Origin: Eukaryota sp. TZLM1-RC
Lineage: Eukaryota; Metamonada: BaSk clade
Length of the DNA stretch: 64,000 bases
Reading direction: 5' to 3'
NCBI GenBank assembly: GCA_040285825.1
Contig: JAUPSS010000010.1
Coordinates: forward strand, 1,317,038 to 1,381,037
Under the pieces are notes generated by a model that did not search any database, was not told the origin of the DNA, and saw nothing but the letters and a program-made list of their open reading frames with translations. The position numbers and the translations under genes were made by a program. Below are positions 20,301 to 31,384 of the stretch, in pieces (the first letter of the stretch is position 1; every line of letters begins with the position of its first letter).

Positions 20301-23300
20301 TTTCAAAGTTAGCTCGGAATTTTCCAAGTCAACATCAAAAGCTATGTCAAAATCATCATCATATTCCAAAGTTAAATGACCCTTTATGGACGTGAAACCA
20401 CTTAAAGAATCTAGCTTTGTATTAAAAAATGAAGCACTAGCTGTAGATTCAGAGTTAATAGTAAAACTACTTGCCTTTAAATCACCATTATTAAAGGTAA
20501 CAGATCCTTCTTGGAGTTCAATTGAGTCAATGTCAATACTTTCAAAAGTGTCATCATAGTCAAAAGTAACGTGACCAGTTTCTATTTCTAGCGAGTGTAA
20601 TGATTTAAATTCAGCACCATCAAAAGTTAATTCATTGTCAGTTTTAACAATAAAATCACCGGTATCCACCTTTGAACCAGAAGTAAACGTCAACTTTCCA
20701 TGTGAGTGAGTGATGGAAACAAATCCTTTATAAGTACCTTCAATTGATAATTCAATAGGTTCCTGTAAAGTTAGCGTATTTGGATGAACTTCAAGCTTGG
20801 AATTTTCGTTAAATGTATAAGAATCTCCTTTCAAAATAGCTTCACCACCATCTAAAACCTTTAAAGTTCCACCAATGGTATTATCTACATCTAATTCCAA
20901 TTTACCATTTACATTGATAGTGCCTTGTAAATCAAATAAATTCTCAATTACCAAAATACCTTCTTCCTCTATATTAAGTGTACCCAATATTTGGAAATCT
21001 GTTTTGGATGAGGTTGAAACAGTAAGTGTAGAATCGAGTTGGAAAACTAAATCTAAAGGTAAAATAAATTGTCCATCTAATATTTCCAATTTGGCATTTC
21101 CAGAACTAATTTGACCTCCACTATTAAATGTAAGCTTATGAAGGTCACTTATTTTGTTATTATTAAGGGAATGATCTAAAATTTGACAATTTTCATTACA
21201 AATTGTTTCACCACTTTCAGCAAATTCACTATTGGCAATTGACAAACTCTTAGCTACCAAATTACCAGCACCATTTCTAGTAGAATCTATTAATTTTACA
21301 TCATCACAGTTATAATTAACAGAATTTTTCAAAGTTAGCTCGGAATTTTCCAAGTCAACATCAAAAGCTATGTCAAAATCATCATCATATTCCAAAGTTA
21401 AATGACCCTTTATGGACGTGAAGCCAGTTAAAGAATCTAGCTTAGTATTAAAAAATGAAGCACTAGATGTAGATTCAGAGTTAATAGTAAAACTACTTGC
21501 CTTTAAATCACCATTATTAAAGGTAACAGATCCTTCTTGGAGTTCAATTGAGTCAATGTCAATACTTTCAAAAGTGTCATCATAGTCAAAAGTAACGTGA
21601 CCAGTTTCTATTTTGAGCAAGTCTAATGATTTAAATTCAGCACCATCAAAACTTAATTCATTGTCAGTTTTAACAATAAAATCACCAGTATCCACCTTTG
21701 AACCAGAAGTAAACGTCAACTTTCCATGTGAGTGAGTGATGGAACCAATTCCTGTATAAGTACCTTCAATTGATAATTCAATAGGTTCCTGTAAAGTTAG
21801 CGTATTTGGATGAACTTCAAGCTTGGAATTTTCGTTAAATGTATAAGAATCTCCTTTCAAAATAGCTTCACCACCATCTGAAACCTTTAAAGTTCCACCA
21901 ATGGTATTATCTACATCTAATTCCAATTTACCATTTACAATGATAGTGCCTTGTAAATCAAATAAATCCTCAATTACCAAAGTACCTTCTTCCTCTATAT
22001 TAAGTGTACCCAATATTTGGAAATCTGTATCGGATGAGGTTGAAACAATAAGTGTAGAATCGAGTTGGAAAACCAAATCTAAAGGTAAAATAAATTGTCC
22101 ATCTAATATTTCCAACTTGGCATTTCCAGAACTAATTTGACCTCCACTATTAAATGTAAGCTTATGAGGTTCAGTTAATTTGTTACTATTAGGGGAATGA
22201 TCTAAAATTTGACAATTTTCATTACAAATTGTTTCACCACTTTCAGCAAATTCACTATTGGCAATTGACAAACTCTTAGCTACCAAATTACCAGCACCAT
22301 TTCTAGTAGAATCTATTAATTTTACATCATCACAGTTATAATTAACAGAATTTTTCAAAGTTAGCTCGGAATTTTCCAAGTCAACATCAAAAGCTATGTC
22401 AAAATCATCATCATATTCCAAAGTTAAATGACCCTTTATGGACGTGAAACCACTTAAAGAATCTAGCTTTGTATTAAAAAATGAAGCACTAGCTGTAGAT
22501 TCAGAGTTAATAGTAAAACTACTTGCCTTTAAATCACCATTATTAAAGGTAACAGATCCTTCTTGGAGTTCAATTGAGTCAATGTCAATACTTTCAAAAG
22601 TGTCATCGTAAACAAAAGTAACGTGGCCAGTTTCTATTTCTAGCGAGTGTAATGATTTAAATTCAGCACCATCAAAAGTTAATTCATTGTCAGTTTTAAC
22701 AATAAAATCACCAGTATCCACCTTTGAACCAGAAGTAAACGTCAACTTTCCATGTGAGTGAGTGATGGAACCAAATCCTTTATAAGTACCTTCAATTGAT
22801 AATTCAATAGGTTCCTGTAAAGTTAGCGTATTTGGATGAACTTCAAGCTTGGAATTTTCGTTAAATGTATAAGAATCTCCTTTCAAAATAGCTTCACCAC
22901 CATCTAAAACCTTTAAAGTTCCACCAATGGTATTATCTACATCTAATTCCAATTTACCATTTACATTGATAGTGCCTTGTAAATCAAATAAATTCTCAAT
23001 TACCAAAATACCTTCTTCCTCTATATTAAGTGTACCCAATATTTGGAAATCTGTTTTGGATGAGGTTGAAACAGTAAGTGTAGAATCGAGTTGGAAAACT
23101 AAATCTAAAGGTAAAAATAAATTGTCCATCTAATATTTCCAATTTGGCATTTCCAGAACTAATTTGACCTCCACTATTAAATGTAAGCTTATGAAGGTCA
23201 CTTATTTTGTTATTATTAAGGGAATGATCTAAAATTTGACAATTTTCATTACAAATTGTTTCACCACTTTCAGCAAATTCACTATTGGCAATTGACAAAC

Positions 23301-26300
23301 TCTTAGCTACCAAATTACCAGCACCATTTCTAGTAGAATCTATTAATTTTTACATCATCACAGTTATAATTAACAGAATTTTTTTCAAAGTTAGCTCGGA
23401 ATTTTCCAAGTCAACATCAAAAGCTATGTCAAAATCATCATCATATTCCAAAGTTAAATGACCCTTTATGGACGTGAAGCCAGTTAAAGAATCTAGCTTT
23501 GTATTAAAAAATGAAGCACTAGCTGTAGATTCAGAGTTAATAGTAAAACTACTTGCCTTTAAATCACCATTATTAAAGGTAACAGATCCTTCTTGGAGTT
23601 CAATTGAGTCAATGTCAATACTTTCAAAAGTGTCATCATAGTCAAAAGTAACGTGACCAGTTTCTATTTCTAGCGAGTCTAATGATTTAAATTCAGCACC
23701 ATCAAAACTTAATTCATTGTCAGTTTTAACAATAAAATCACCAGTATCCACCTTTGAACCAGAAGTAAACGTCAACTTTCCATGTGAGTGAGTGATGGAA
23801 CCAAATCCTTTATAAGTACCTTTAATTGTTAATTCAATAGGTTCCTGTAAAGTTAGCGTATTTGGATGAACTTCAAGCTTGGAATTTTCGTTAAATGTAT
23901 AAGAATCTCCTTTGAAAATAGCTTCACCACCATCTAAAACCTTTAAAGTTCCACCAATGGTATTATCTACATCTAATTCTAATTTACCATTTACATTAAT
24001 AGTGCCTTGTAAATCAAATAAATCCTCAATTACCAAAATACCTTCTTCCTCTATATTAAGTGTACCCAATAGTTGGAAATCTGTTTTGGATGAGGTTGAA
24101 ACAATGACTTTAGAGTTTGCAGAAATCAAATTTCCGTCCTTTAAAATAAAAGTAGCTGAATTAATTTGGAAGTAGAGAGGAGATTCAGAATCCATATTAC
24201 CATTACCATCAAAAATTAATTCGTGGGAATCTTTTACATTTATAATGTTAGTTTCACCATTGATCACATCGCAGTTTTCAGTACATTTAGTTTGGGAATT
24301 ACCAGTAAAAGTGGTACCTGAGAAACTCAACTTTCCGACTATTAGCATTCCATTACCTTTTCGAGTTGATGAGAGGAGATAAACATCACTAAAAGTATAA
24401 ATAGTATCTGAGTTTGTTAAATCCAAGTCTGAACTATCAAGATCAAAATCTGCAGAAATGATGAGATCATCCTCATAATTAAATTCAATATTACCATTAT
24501 TTGAACTGAAACCACTCAAAGAATCTAGCTTAGTATTAAAAAATGAAGCACTAGCTGTAGATTCAGAGTTAATAGTAAAACTACTTGCCTTTAAATCACC
24601 ATTATTAAAGGTAACAGATCCTTCTTGGAGTTCAATTGAGCCAATGTCAATACTTTCAAAAGTGTCATCATAGTCAAAAGTAACGTGACCAGTTTCTATT
24701 TTGAGCAAGTCTAATGATTTAAATTCAGCACCATCAAAACTTAATTCATTGTCAGTTTTAACAATAAAATCACCAGTATCCACCTTTGAACCAGAAGTAA
24801 ACGTCAACTTTCCATGTGAGTGAGTGATGGAACCAATTCCTGTATAAATACCTTCAATTGATAATTCAATAGGTTCCTGTAAAGTTAGCGTATTTGGATG
24901 AACTTCAAGCTTGGAATTTTCGTTAAATGTATAAGAATCTCCTTTGAAAATAGCTTCACCACCATCTAAAACCTTTAAAGTTCCACCAATGGTATTATCT
25001 ACATCTAATTCTAATTTACCATTTACATTGATAGTGCCTTGTAAATCAAATAAATCCTCAATTACCAAAGTACCTTCTTCCTCTATATTAAGTGTACCCA
25101 ATATTTGGAAATCTGTTTTGGATGAGGTTGAAACAGTAAGTGTAGAATCGAGTTGGAAAACCAAATCTAAAGGTAAAATAAATTGTCCATCTAATATTTC
25201 CAACTTGGCATTTCCAGAACAAATTTGACCTCCACTATTAAATGTAAGCTTATGAGGTTCACTTATTTTGTTGTTATTAGGGGAATGATCTGAAATTTGA
25301 CAATTTTCATTACAAATTGTTTCACCACTTTCAGCAAATTGACTATTGGCAAATGACAAACTCTTAGCTACCAAATTACCAGCACCATTTCTAGTAGAAT
25401 CTACTAATTTGAGGTCATCAAAGTTATAATTAACAGAATTTTTCAAAGTTAGCTCGGAATTTTCCAACTCAACATCAAAAGCTATGTCAAAATCATCATC
25501 ATATTCCAAAGTTAAATGACCCTTTGTTAAGGCCAAAGTAGTGAAAGAACCTAGCTGCGTATTAGTAAATGAAGCACTAGTGGTAGATTCAGGGTTGAAA
25601 GTTAAACTATTTGTCACTAATTCGCCATTGTTAAAGGTAACAGATCCTTTTTCGACATGAATGCTCTCAAAGTGTGCAACATCATTGGTCTCGAGTAAAA
25701 AGAAAATGTTTCCTGATAAGATACGAAGATTCACAATGTTTAAAAAGTTGAAATGTTCCAAGTCGTAATGATAATCACCTTCAAAATCCAAACCAAATAT
25801 AGGAGTGTCTATTCTAGAATCTTCAAGTAAATTAAATCCATCCCGGTAGATAAGCATCAATTCTCCTTTCCAAAGTCCGTCAAAATTGATCACTGTATTC
25901 TCTGTCGTAGTAAAGGACTTGGGGTATTGTTGAAGGATAGAATCAGTAGTGAAGGTGTAAATAGCATCCTTAAACGAAACCAGTCCATCTTCTTCAATTA
26001 TAAGACTGCCATCAATCTGAGAATTTTTGGAGAAAATAACATTTCCAGTCATGATCGTCATGCTACCTTCAAGTTTTATCTTACAATTTAAAGTAATATC
26101 TTCTCCTGAATCAACAACCACATCTCCAGTTATGACAATGGTGGTTGACCCAGAACACTCAAATTGATCCTTGACAAGAGAAGTTCCTTTATAATACACA
26201 AATGCTACCCCGCTTGGTATTGACTTAACAAAACTGTTATCGTAAAAGAAAAATCTCCCAGGCCCAATGGCACTGGGGCTAACATGTGTTTCCTCTAGGC

Positions 26301-27738
26301 CTTCAGCACCACTTTGATAGAAGATAGTTTCCCAATCAGATTGATAAAGGCCCTTGGTGAACACTTTATAATAACGAAGTCTTCCATTGAATTGATCAAA
26401 GATATCATCTTCAGAGTATAACAAACCAAAATCCAAAGGTAAAGTTCTTTTACAAGAACCAAAAGAAGTTAGTGAATGCGTGTCAATATGTACGCTACCT
26501 CCCCATTCACCATACACCCGCACCCTATCATCAACACTGTAAGCCATTGGTATAAACCTACTGGGAAAATTATTTCCACCAGAAGTACTATCAAAGCAAA
26601 TCCGAGTATTAGCGTCAACGTTCGAGAGGTCAAATTGATATCTAGCATAATTATTGAGAAAGCTCCTGAGTCTAGCGAATCCGGTTTTAAAATGACAATC
26701 CCCAGATTCAGAGGAGTAAATACCAAAAGCTTCACTACTACCCCCGGACAATCTATTTGACCTGTAGTTCATGAATATCGAATAAGGACCAGTAGGGGCA
26801 GGTCTAAAACTGCTAAGCAAATGGTCGTTGTTACCAGGCATTGAAACATGATCACTTTCATGCTGAGTATTACCTCTAATTTGAGCAAAGAAATTACCAA
26901 AGAAATCACTGAAATAACCATTACTAGGAGGATCTCTAAAGTTAAAATAAACTAATAAATCATTTTCTACTGCAGAATAATAGGATTTTGACTTAAATTG
27001 AACAGTACAACCATCAACATTGAGTTCGGAATTTTCCCCTTTCAACTCTATTTCATTATTCATTTCCGAGTCTTCATTAAACTCCAAAACTGCACCTTCA
27101 TTGACCACAACCCTTCCAATCAAATGTGCACTAACTCCTAGTTTTAGATGGCTATTGCTTTCCAATTCGACTGGAACAAAGAACTCAACACATGGATCTC
27201 CACCAGTTTTTGCTATCTCAAAAGCACCTGATGAGGGTGATATTAAAACTTTATTTTCTTTATTATAAACATGGCGAACACTTAGTTCAGAGTTCGGAAA
27301 TAGAGTAAGACTGCAACTATCAAAAACTTGAAAGAAACCAAATAAAAGTAAAGTGCCTGAGCGTAGTTCTTTAGAACTCTCTGATTTAAGATGTAAAGTA
27401 GAGTGAATGTTGAATAACTGGGTGTCGATCTCGAGACTACCACTGTACCAAACAAAGTTTTCAACTGAAAGAGATGCACTGATTTTGAGATGCGGTAAGG
27501 AAGAACCTCCACCAAGTCTTATTTCGTGGATGTTGGGAAGTAAGTCTCCGTATAACGTCACTTGAATATCATGTTGAATAACATAGACTAAACCATAAGT
27601 ATAAAAGTTGTCACCATCTGAGAAAGACCAATTCTCGACATCAGAAAAGCTGCCACCATCACCAGAGGTCCAGTGAACTTCAGTGGCCAAGACAGTGAAA
27701 TAGAAGATGAGAAGAAGAAGGATTGAGTGAGGAAGCAT
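13203..27738 (-). CDS. Giant repeat-containing multi-pass surface protein (gene 1)
   Basis: Roughly 4840 residues. The start is ATG at 27738, giving MLPHSILLLL, because it aligns with the start of its paralogue at 50990; an upstream in-frame ATG at 27789 is possible. Order: signal peptide (1-20), beta-rich region, LamG/concanavalin-like domain (about 256-480), solenoid-like repeats of 342 residues (from about 750), and a unique beta-rich region with TIG-like domains (PPTIGGPVIFSGVNFG near 17880, SILPNSGGMITIEGNSF near 17370). A Cys-rich GCC2/GCC3-like stalk follows (CDKCPRNTF near 14275, CQQCPLGR near 14215), then about eight hydrophobic helices (13900-13210) and a TGA stop. Likely a surface adhesion or receptor protein (inference). 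Homopolymer insertions near 23113, 23346 and 23380 break the frame inside near-identical repeats and may be consensus errors. No introns were seen. Confidence 0.8.
19130..25530 (-). repeat. Gene 1 tandem repeat array (about 1026-bp units)
   Basis: Six copies of a common core (KLELDVDNT marker codons near 24985, 23956, 22927, 21901, 20875 and 19850) at 1026-1030 bp spacing. The cores are joined by two alternative linker modules. In protein order the linkers are alpha, beta, alpha, alpha, alpha, alpha, beta. Alpha contains GHLTLEYDDDFDIAFD and the cysteine pair CNENCQ. Beta contains FNYEDDLIISAD and CTENCD or CTESCH. Neighbouring units are nearly identical, indicating recent expansion or homogenisation. 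Confidence 0.9.
26140..26783 (-). other. Gene 1 divergent LamG-like cassette
   Basis: The sequence on both sides is almost identical to gene 2 (50990-51943 and 52601 onward), but this stretch of about 644 bp is strongly different at protein and DNA level. It still keeps the fold-type landmarks TGF(A), RFIPMAYSV and the Cys-x-RTLPLDF motif (CKRTLPLDF near 26455) found as CQRTFPLDF in gene 2. The limits are near codons PAPTGP on one side and VITGDVVVDSG on the other. Confidence 0.75.
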
Positions 27739-28098
27739 CACATCAATAATTCTATTTGAGTTACTATTTTGGTAACCTTTCATTTTCAATATTCCACAAT
27801 CATAATGCTACGACTACCTTTGAACAACAAAAGTTGACCAAAACTCTGAGTGATGTAGACCATTTGAGATATAGGCCTGAATTTTTTCCACGATTTCCAA
27901 CTGATTCGTTCCTAAATATATGGCCCCAGTATTGTTTGCCAATTTCGAGAATAAATTGAAAGTAAATAATGAAAAACATGTCAATCGTTTCATTAATGTC
28001 TATTTTGACACAGTAGGTGTAAAAAATGTGTTAGCAGGCTGCACAAACTGGGTGGGTACATGACGCTGTTGTCCTGCGTAATTTCATTATATAGATAT
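27739..28098. other. Upstream region of gene 1
   Basis: 360 AT-rich bases between gene 1 and the Fanzor relic. I see no conserved promoter element that can be asserted. It does not resemble the 5' flank of gene 2 even though the coding starts are near-identical, so the shared block begins close to the start codon. Confidence 0.5.
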
Positions 28099-28905
28099 AG
28101 ACCTCGACAATTAAAAAACGGGTTTTTAGTTGATGATAGGGATTACTTGAGTTCTTCATGACTTGCACCTGAAACTATTTCAGACCTTCTTGATGATGAG
28201 TTTTCAAATATGTGTCAAGATCATGATATTATTAACAATGATCTTGAAGATATTTTTTATGGTCTTATAACACCATTTACTTGTCAAATTGAGAATTTTG
28301 TCAGTGATAAAAGTCTGGTTGACATAACATTTCCAGTTGATGTACACTTTCTTGCATCTGCTGTTGAGAAAGATCCTCAAATGCTCTTAAAACCAACAAT
28401 TACGATTGCTCAATATATTGCCAGTAGATAGAGGAAACCTTATCACGTTACCCTTGTATCAAAAAATGTAGGCCCAGGGTATTTTCCAATTGACACAGGA
28501 ACACTATAAACAATTTTCAAACAAACATTGATGGATGATTTGCTGCGTAATCAGAGTTTAAAAATGGTCAATACACAAGCCCAAGTTCATAGATACAAGC
28601 CACCTGAGCAATTTGACTTTTCGGTCTAATATTATCGATTTCAAGCAACAACCAATGTTCAAACAAAAGGTGTACATATTCAAGAACATTATCCACACAG
28701 ATGGATTTAATATTGCAGTAGAGTTTGTGCGTTGGAATTAACAAGGTCAGAATTGTAAGTCAGACAACAAGGCCACTCTTTCTGATTTATATATTGATGA
28801 TGTTGATGTTGATATTTGTCAACATAAACGAATTGTTGTTTGTGATCCTGGAAAACTTGATTTATTGTATTTTGGGAGTAAAAAACCGATCAAGAATTAG
28901 CCGTG
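28099..28905 (+). pseudogene. Fanzor (eukaryotic TnpB-like RNA-guided nuclease) relic
   Basis: The plus strand carries, in order, motifs I associate with Fanzor proteins. GYFPIDTGTL followed by IF (28478-28520) resembles the family's YIxIDTxxLxxLF. IIHTDGFNIAVEFVR (28690-28734) resembles its IxTDGVSVSxxFxR. RIVVCDPGKLDLLYFG (28829-28875) is the RuvC-I motif, with the catalytic Asp codon at 28844. The copy is dead: TGA at 28159, TAG at 28429, TAA at 28507, 28627 and 28738, and a frameshift near 28625-28645. Intact family members act as OMEGA RNA-guided DNA endonucleases carried by transposons. No terminal repeat or guide RNA was identified. RuvC-II is not visible. The call rests on motif memory, not a search. 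Confidence 0.65.
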
Positions 28906-29083
28906 TTCTTGAACATAAAACTGAGCAGTAAAGAAGTTGTCGGGTATTAATTAGGGGACACAGAAACTAACACATGATCTTACAGAATGAAACTGACCAA
29001 AGGAGCAAAAATAAAAGTGTAAAAAGAGCGGTAATTCAAACAAAATGGTGAGCAGAGAACTGTGTTAAAGAAGGGAGCAACAA
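28906..29083 (+). other. Possible continuation of Fanzor relic
   Basis: Short Lys-rich coding fragments in changing frames follow the RuvC-I motif, as expected for the basic segment between RuvC-I and RuvC-II, but I could not align them securely. The stretch ends at the LTR of gypsy fragment D. Confidence 0.3.
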
Positions 29084-29182
29084 TGTTATCTGAAACGTTT
29101 TACTGGAAGAAGGCGGTTAGGATAAAGACAATTATATTTAAACCTATATTATATAAAGCTACTCACTGTTGAGACCCCAACA
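29084..29182 (-). repeat. Candidate 3' LTR of element D
   Basis: Begins TGTTGGGGTCTCAACAG directly after a polypurine tract and ends TAACA, matching the TGTTG...AACA termini of the other LTR families here. There is no second copy in the window for confirmation. Confidence 0.5.
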
Positions 29183-29363
29183 TTAACTTTCCCCTTTCTT
29201 AATTAATGATAATTATTTAAGATTGTTTTTCCACTCTCTTTGTGGATAACACTTTTGCTGAGGCACGCGGAGATCCTGAGCGGAGCTACGAAATTTAAGA
29301 GAATCAAGTTTTCTTTTATTTGGTTTTTATTATATCGTAGATCCCCTTCTGAATGTATGCTAT

Positions 29364-29503
29364 TGATGCCGTTAGGCAGATGAACACACGAAGGAGAGAG
29401 AGAAATCTGTTGTTTATTACTAAAACTGATTCATAAATGAGTATCACGTCATCAGTCGAAATACAAAGAAACCTACTAATTCAATTTGAGTTCAACAACA
29501 ACA
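29364..29503 (-). repeat. 3' LTR of B-left
   Basis: In sense direction begins TGTTGTTGTTGAACTC and ends CTAACGGCATCA. Identical by eye to 30327-30466, indicating a recent insertion. Confidence 0.92.
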
Positions 29504-29544
29504 CTACTTTTTCCCACTTTTCTGAGGACAAATACAGTACTGGC

Positions 29545-30300
29545 TCAATAGAGGGAAGATATGGGGTTTGTTAAACTCTTTGGTGCATCGTTTGTGTGAC
29601 ACAAATAATTTACCTCATGTTTGATTTTAGATGGACAATCACGGGAGATGTGTCCAGGCTTGTGGCACTTGAAGCACGATTGATTTTTTAAATCCTGAGA
29701 GCGGCAAGAGGACCTCGTTTTAGTGCCAGCCGTACGTTCCACATCATTCACTGAGGTTTTGAAACCACGAGTCCATGAAGCAACCCTAGAGCAGTCCAAC
29801 AGCTCATCAGTAGTGGTTTCGACAAGAGAGTGAAGATCTGGGAATACATCATCTCGAATTCTCGCTAGTAGAGAACGTTGAAGACCTACGGGAAGAATTC
29901 CTCTGGCAAATCGATTCAGAAAAGCTGTGTCTGGTAACTTCAGTCCGGAAGCCCTACTCTTTACCTGGAGGAAACGTCGCAGGTAACAGGACATACGTTC
30001 TCGGACGTCACCAATACGGACATCAAGCTTCAGTTCTGACATAGCCAGACTAAAATCTTCGTACGTGGCGAACGATACGACAGATTGAAGATGTCTAAGA
30101 AGAACATCGTCACTGGAAGAGACGTCGGATTTCTGGAGAGATAGGGACTCTAACAGAAAAGAATCGACCAAGAGTCTTGCTGGAACAAGCTCTTTCTTAG
30201 AAGTCACAGAAGAATAGATCTTCCACTCTTGTAGGAACAAGAGAACACTTTCAACTTTCATGGAAGAAAGAGACGGGAGGTTGACAGAAGGAACAGTCAT
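29545..30300 (-). CDS. Gag protein with CCHC zinc knuckle (B-left)
   Basis: 251 codons from ATG at 30300, directly after the LTR and primer-site region, to a TAG at 29545. Most of the protein is helical and charged, as expected for a retrotransposon capsid (MSELKLDVRIGDVRERMSCY in the middle, LPDTAFLNRFARGILP after it). The C-terminal knuckle CFKCHKPGHISRDC fits C-x2-C-x4-H-x4-C and would bind element RNA. It is expected to form particles. The frame is intact, unlike its twin at 31994, which lost one A in the run before the knuckle. Only about 40 bases separate its stop from the 3' LTR. Confidence 0.9.
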   Translation of the reverse strand: MTVPSVNLPSLSSMKVESVLLFLQEWKIYSSVTSKKELVPARLLVDSFLLESLSLQKSDVSSSDDVLLRHLQSVVSFATYEDFSLAMSELKLDVRIGDVRERMSCYLRRFLQVKSRASGLKLPDTAFLNRFARGILPVGLQRSLLARIRDDVFPDLHSLVETTTDELLDCSRVASWTRGFKTSVNDVERTAGTKTRSSCRSQDLKNQSCFKCHKPGHISRDCPSKIKHEVNYLCHTNDAPKSLTNPISSLY

Positions 30301-30326
30301 CTGAAATAAGAAGGGCCAATAATTAT

Positions 30327-30466
30327 TGATGCCGTTAGGCAGATGAACACACGAAGGAGAGAGAGAAATCTGTTGTTTATTACTAAAACTGATTCATAAA
30401 TGAGTATCACGTCATCAGTCGAAATACAAAGAAACCTACTAATTCAATTTGAGTTCAACAACAACA
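30327..30466 (-). repeat. 5' LTR of B-left
   Basis: Matches 29364-29503 throughout. Followed inward (minus strand) by ATAATTATTGGCCC. Confidence 0.92.
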
Positions 30467-30470
30467 CTAT

Positions 30471-30645
30471 GAAAGAACAGTCATTCAGTATTCGTAGTCT
30501 GTCCACCAAACCACTTCACAGTACAGAAGAGTTTTTGAGCTGAATTATATTCTTCATGGATTTCTTCGTCAACATGATTATCTGAATCAGTGGCTGCAAT
30601 GGCCCTGATTATGGAAGTAGTTTTGAATAAAATCAATTAACCACC
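30471..30645 (-). pseudogene. Gypsy pol C-terminal chromodomain-like remnant (element D)
   Basis: The minus strand reads AATDSDNHVDEEIHEEYNS and then FCTVKWFGGQTTNTE before a TGA at about 30490. It is homologous to the tail of element A pol (FCTVQWFGGETTEEP). The rest of pol is absent. Confidence 0.65.
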
Positions 30646-30949
30646 ATTTATGCGGAAATGTATGTATAACGATCATAGACATGACAAAAATTGTCGCACG
30701 GCAATTGCGAAAACAAAGTTGTCAATTTCTCCAATGTTGTCAGGTAACTTGTCAGTTTAGCATTTCTCTAAGACAATAACAAGAAAGTTTTTTAACATTT
30801 GGCAGCTCCTTTGAAAAGATAATGTGTTAAGTCTGATTGTAAAGAGTTAGAATTGTCGAATGAGTGCAGTTATTGGGTTAGTGTTTGGGAAAGGTGAAAG
30901 TATGCATTATGACTGAGAAAACACAATTTAGACTTTCACAATGTTTTCA
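30646..30949 (+). other. Unassigned stretch, possible Fanzor C-terminal scrap
   Basis: One frame at 30654-30735 reads RKCMYNDHRHDKNCRTAI, which loosely resembles the zinc-finger and RuvC-III end of Fanzor proteins (Cys pair, then D-x-N-A/C). If real, gypsy fragment D split the Fanzor gene. The remaining 200 bases show nothing recognisable. Confidence 0.25.
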
Positions 30950-31191
30950 TTGGGAACACTTCCTTAAAAAAGTATGCTTATATGGATGATGTTGTTCTTA
31001 CAGGTGACTTAACGATTGTCAAAGAAGCAACTTTATGTTGCTCAAAAAATTATTCAGTAAAAATTGCCTCCATGGGAAGATTTATTAATGACAACGCAAA
31101 AATTTACTATTGATGCACTAAATGAAGAAATTTCAAGAATCGATGTAGAAAAATGGAGTCGATGCTTTCTCCAATCATTCAATGGCAATAT
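30950..31191 (+). pseudogene. Type-1 LINE 1a, RT end and linker (left piece)
   Basis: Encodes AYMDDVVLTGD near 30978, then after an internal deletion ALNEEISRIDVEKWSRC near 31110 and QSFNGNI ending at 31191. The reading resumes at 46537 with PEKNLLNLKYTL on the far side of gypsy C, so this is the left edge of the 20-kb nest. Confidence 0.85.
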
Positions 31192-31324
31192 TGAGGCCTG
31201 TGACATAATGGTAACAGCAAAAAGGTAAGATAATTTATTGAATTCCACTGGCCCTTATAAAGGCCATCACTAGTGAAGTATCTATGATAATAAATGTACT
31301 AGACTAACTGTCCACACTACAACA
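31192..31324 (-). repeat. 3' LTR of element C
   Basis: 133 bp. In sense, TGTTGTAGTGTGGACAG to GGCCTCA. Alignable along its length with 46405-46536 but visibly diverged. Confidence 0.85.
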
Positions 31325-31384
31325 CTACCTTTTCCCTCTCTTAGATCTCGTACGAGAGCTATCAGAATTAACTGCAGGGGAATT
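31325..31384 (-). pseudogene. Extreme C-terminus of element C pol
   Basis: The minus strand reads PAVNSDSSRTRSKRGKR followed by TAG at 31325, a basic tail like those ending element A and F pol (RSNRIRKRS, RRSKERKRQC). It is separated from the preceding pol codons by the inverted LTR fragment. Confidence 0.65.

Larger units (their letters stand above)
29364..30466 (-). mobile_element. Gag-only short LTR retrotransposon, copy B-left
   Basis: 1103 bp. The 140-bp LTRs at 29364-29503 and 30327-30466 appear identical to each other. A 4-bp duplication CTAT lies at 29360-29363 and 30467-30470. The only gene is an intact gag; there is no protease, RT or integrase, so replication must depend on enzymes from another element. 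The primer-site region after the 5' LTR is ATAATTAT then TGGCCCTTC. It is inserted in the pol remnant of element D. A near-identical copy lies inverted at 31829-32928. Confidence 0.92.
29084..30645 (-). mobile_element. Gypsy fragment D with nested gag-only element
   Basis: On the minus strand: a pol C-terminal piece (30471-30645), interrupted by element B-left (29364-30466), then untranslated sequence, a purine tract AAGAAAGGGGAAAG (29189-29202 in complement) and a candidate 99-bp LTR at 29084-29182 starting TGTTGGGGTC and ending AACA. The 5' part of D is missing. Fanzor-type sequence lies to its left and possibly to its right, so D may have landed inside that gene. Confidence 0.55.

Noticed and set aside
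23105-23390. Spliceosomal intron explaining the frame break in gene 1
   Set aside because: The interval is ordinary repeat coding with homopolymer length changes. No GT-AG pair bounds a removable segment, and homologous units are open.
28099-28905. Alternative genetic code (TAA/TAG as Gln) to keep the Fanzor frame open
   Set aside because: A TGA and a frameshift are also present, and neighbouring large genes use CAA/CAG for Gln and all three stops normally. Pseudogene is simpler.
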